Below are positions 3,984 through 5,123 of a DNA stretch of 5,123 nt, piece after piece. Numbering within the stretch: the stretch's first letter is position 1; every line of letters begins with the position of its first letter. Both the position numbers and the translations under genes were made by a program. Origin of the DNA: Candidatus Pygmaiobacter gallistercoris (GTDB lineage Bacteria; Bacillota; Clostridia; Oscillospirales; Ruminococcaceae); the NCBI GenBank assembly GCA_019113125.1, contig DXIA01000195.1:1-5123 (forward strand), given 5' to 3'. The notes under the pieces were generated by a model that was not told the DNA's origin, did no database searches, and saw nothing but the letters and a program-made list of their open reading frames with translations.

Positions 3984-5039
3984 TCACTCTTCGCTGTGCG
4001 GCGTCCCGTTGCCGGGATCACCCGCACCCTTTTCGTACTTTTTCGCAAGATCCTCCGCCTCGCTGTCCCCGAAGGTCTCGAGCGGGGTGTTCAGTATCTC
4101 TGCGGTCTTCTGATCCTCCAGGTTTTTCTGTGCCTTGGCCTTCTTCCACCAGTTAAAGAACAGCAGGAAGAGAACCACAACGCCGGCCACCACCGCGACG
4201 ACGATCAGCACGGTCGGCCAGGGGGACTTGGTAACGGTCATGATCCGCTCGGCGGTCTTTTCAAAGGTGAGGGAGAAGAACTCCTCATCGTCGAGGTCAC
4301 TGCTGTAATACCGGTCGAGGTAGTCCGCCAGGATGCCGACCGCCTCGTCGTCCATCACCGTCTTGGCCGCGCTGCCGGTCTGGTAGCCACAGATGTAGCT
4401 GCCCATCCCGTCGTCGCAGAAGACCAGCAGAAAATGCGCCTCATCGGTGAACAGCTGGTCGTAGAGGGATGCGGCATAGCTCTCGATCTCACTCGATGAG
4501 GGCTGGTTGCTGCCGTTGACCCCATCCGCGATATAGAGATACGGCTGCACGCCGGTCAGACGGTAGAAGGTCTTCATCCCGCTGGTCAGCTGGTTTGCAT
4601 TGGTGATCCAGCCGCATTCATCGGTATAATAAGCCGTCTCGTCGACCGAGCCCGCCGGCAGCGGCTCCCGCGCGACGGTGGAGGCGGCAACGTCATTGGC
4701 CGAGCTGCCGGAACTGAACCCGATCAAGGGGAAAATGGGGAAAAAGACAACCGCTGCGATGACGAGAAATACCACGACGAGGACGACCGAACTGCAGCCC
4801 CGGCCGCCGCCGTACCGAGGCGGCCGGCCGCCGTAGTAGCGGTTGGTGCCGAAGAAGACCGGCCCGCGGTAGCCGTAGGACGGACGTCCGAATCCCCCGG
4901 AAAATCCGCCGGAAAACCCGCCGCCGCGCCCGCTGCGGCCACTGCTGCGGCCGCCGGAAAAGCTGCCGCCGCTGCGCATACCGCCGGAAAATCCGCCGCT
5001 GCGCCCGCCGCCTCCGCCGCCTCTGCCAGATCTGCCCAA
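3984..5039 (-). CDS. TPM-domain membrane protein with Gly/Arg/Ser-rich N-terminus
   Basis: A 351-residue membrane protein of unknown exact function. Residues 1-80 are Gly/Ser/Arg/Tyr-rich with repeats such as GGFSGGFSGG. A hydrophobic segment follows at about 84-107 (SSVVLVVVFLVIAAVVFFPI). Residues about 125-270 resemble a TPM (Psb32/MOLO-1-like) domain, including QPYLYIADG, EAHFLLVFCDDGMGSYICGY and the DEEFFSLTFEKTAERIM end. A second hydrophobic segment lies at 274-298 (WPTVLIVVAVVAGVVVLFLL), then a charged tail. The likely topology is both termini in the cytosol and the TPM domain outside. The start is TTG at 5039, chosen because GGAGGG (5051-5046) lies 6 nt upstream and no in-frame ATG precedes it. 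It is followed by pspA 51 bp downstream, suggesting a shared envelope role. TPM assignment is by pattern and is less firm than the topology. Confidence 0.8.
   Translation of the reverse strand: MGRSGRGGGGGGRSGGFSGGMRSGGSFSGGRSSGRSGRGGGFSGGFSGGFGRPSYGYRGPVFFGTNRYYGGRPPRYGGGRGCSSVVLVVVFLVIAAVVFFPIFPLIGFSSGSSANDVAASTVAREPLPAGSVDETAYYTDECGWITNANQLTSGMKTFYRLTGVQPYLYIADGVNGSNQPSSSEIESYAASLYDQLFTDEAHFLLVFCDDGMGSYICGYQTGSAAKTVMDDEAVGILADYLDRYYSSDLDDEEFFSLTFEKTAERIMTVTKSPWPTVLIVVAVVAGVVVLFLLFFNWWKKAKAQKNLEDQKTAEILNTPLETFGDSEAEDLAKKYEKGAGDPGNGTPHSEE
4887..5024 (-). repeat. Low-complexity Gly-rich coding repeat
   Basis: Residues 6-51 of the TPM-domain protein are coded by degenerate short repeats built on GGC/GGA glycine codons with FSGG, RSG and GRS units; on the plus strand the unit CCGCCGGAAAA recurs. 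Such tracts vary in length by slippage and inflate open frames in the other five frames, none of which looks real. Confidence 0.7.
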
Positions 5040-5123
5040 AAGAATCCCTCCTTTTCAAAATCAAAATCAATGGTGCAAAGCAGGTTGGTTTCAGCGCTGT
5101 GGGCGAACCAGAAGATTCCGATT
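5040..5123 (-). other. Upstream region of the TPM-domain gene, no clear promoter
   Basis: The only supported site is the ribosome binding site GGAGGG at 5051-5046. An AT-rich stretch (5052-5070) lies just upstream, but no -35/-10 pair of usual spacing stands out. One minus-strand frame is open from the window edge to a TGA at 5093-5091, so the 3' end of an upstream gene in the same operon is possible but cannot be supported from 10 codons. Confidence 0.3.

Noticed and set aside
3207..4499. Long open frame (430 codons) on the plus strand across pspA and the TPM-domain gene
   Set aside because: It lies antisense to two well-supported genes, starts in the terminator stem, has Leu/Gly/His-rich composition typical of a GC-rich antisense frame, and shows no recognisable domain.

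Overview
The window looks like a chromosomal segment from a GC-rich Firmicute, most likely class Clostridia and an Oscillospiraceae/Ruminococcaceae-like gut bacterium. This is an inference. It rests on the style of the proteins (a clostridial-type dCMP deaminase, a YjjU-like patatin, a PspA next to a Gly-rich TPM-domain protein), strong AGGAGG-like ribosome sites, TTG starts and SigA-type promoters in GC-rich DNA. No rRNA or other taxonomic marker is present.

Layout: the left part reads leftward, with rsmA (16S rRNA dimethyltransferase) at 438-1286 followed by the first 101 codons of secA (1-305), which runs off the window. secA has its own near-consensus promoter in the 132-bp gap. rsmA is divergent from a rightward pair, a dCMP deaminase-family gene (1460-1948) and a patatin-like phospholipase gene (2026-2883), separated by 77 bp that holds two tandem hairpins. 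The right part reads leftward again: a TPM-domain membrane protein (3984-5039) and then pspA (3252-3932), probably one operon for envelope maintenance. The patatin gene and pspA therefore converge.

The main point of interest is the 368-bp gap between these convergent genes. It contains a 315-bp non-coding element (2890-3204) bounded by 21-bp terminal inverted repeats with 19 of 21 matches. Nearly all of its interior is internal inverted repeats: a 112-nt imperfect rod, a 14-bp long-range helix and several hairpins. At each end a hairpin is followed, reading outward, by the T-rich strand of the terminal repeat, so the element resembles a two-way transcription terminator cassette. Removing it in silico puts a strong 12-bp terminator hairpin (3207-3237) 8 nt after the patatin stop codon, with an A-rich flank on one side and a T-rich flank on the other. 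That is the usual form of a bidirectional terminator, so the element probably inserted into one. I do not recognise the element as a named family.

The other genes are ordinary housekeeping or envelope functions. Smaller regulatory points are 5'-UTR hairpins just downstream of three predicted promoters, a minus-strand terminator-like hairpin with T6 in the rsmA/deaminase divergent region, and a possible attenuator ahead of the patatin gene.
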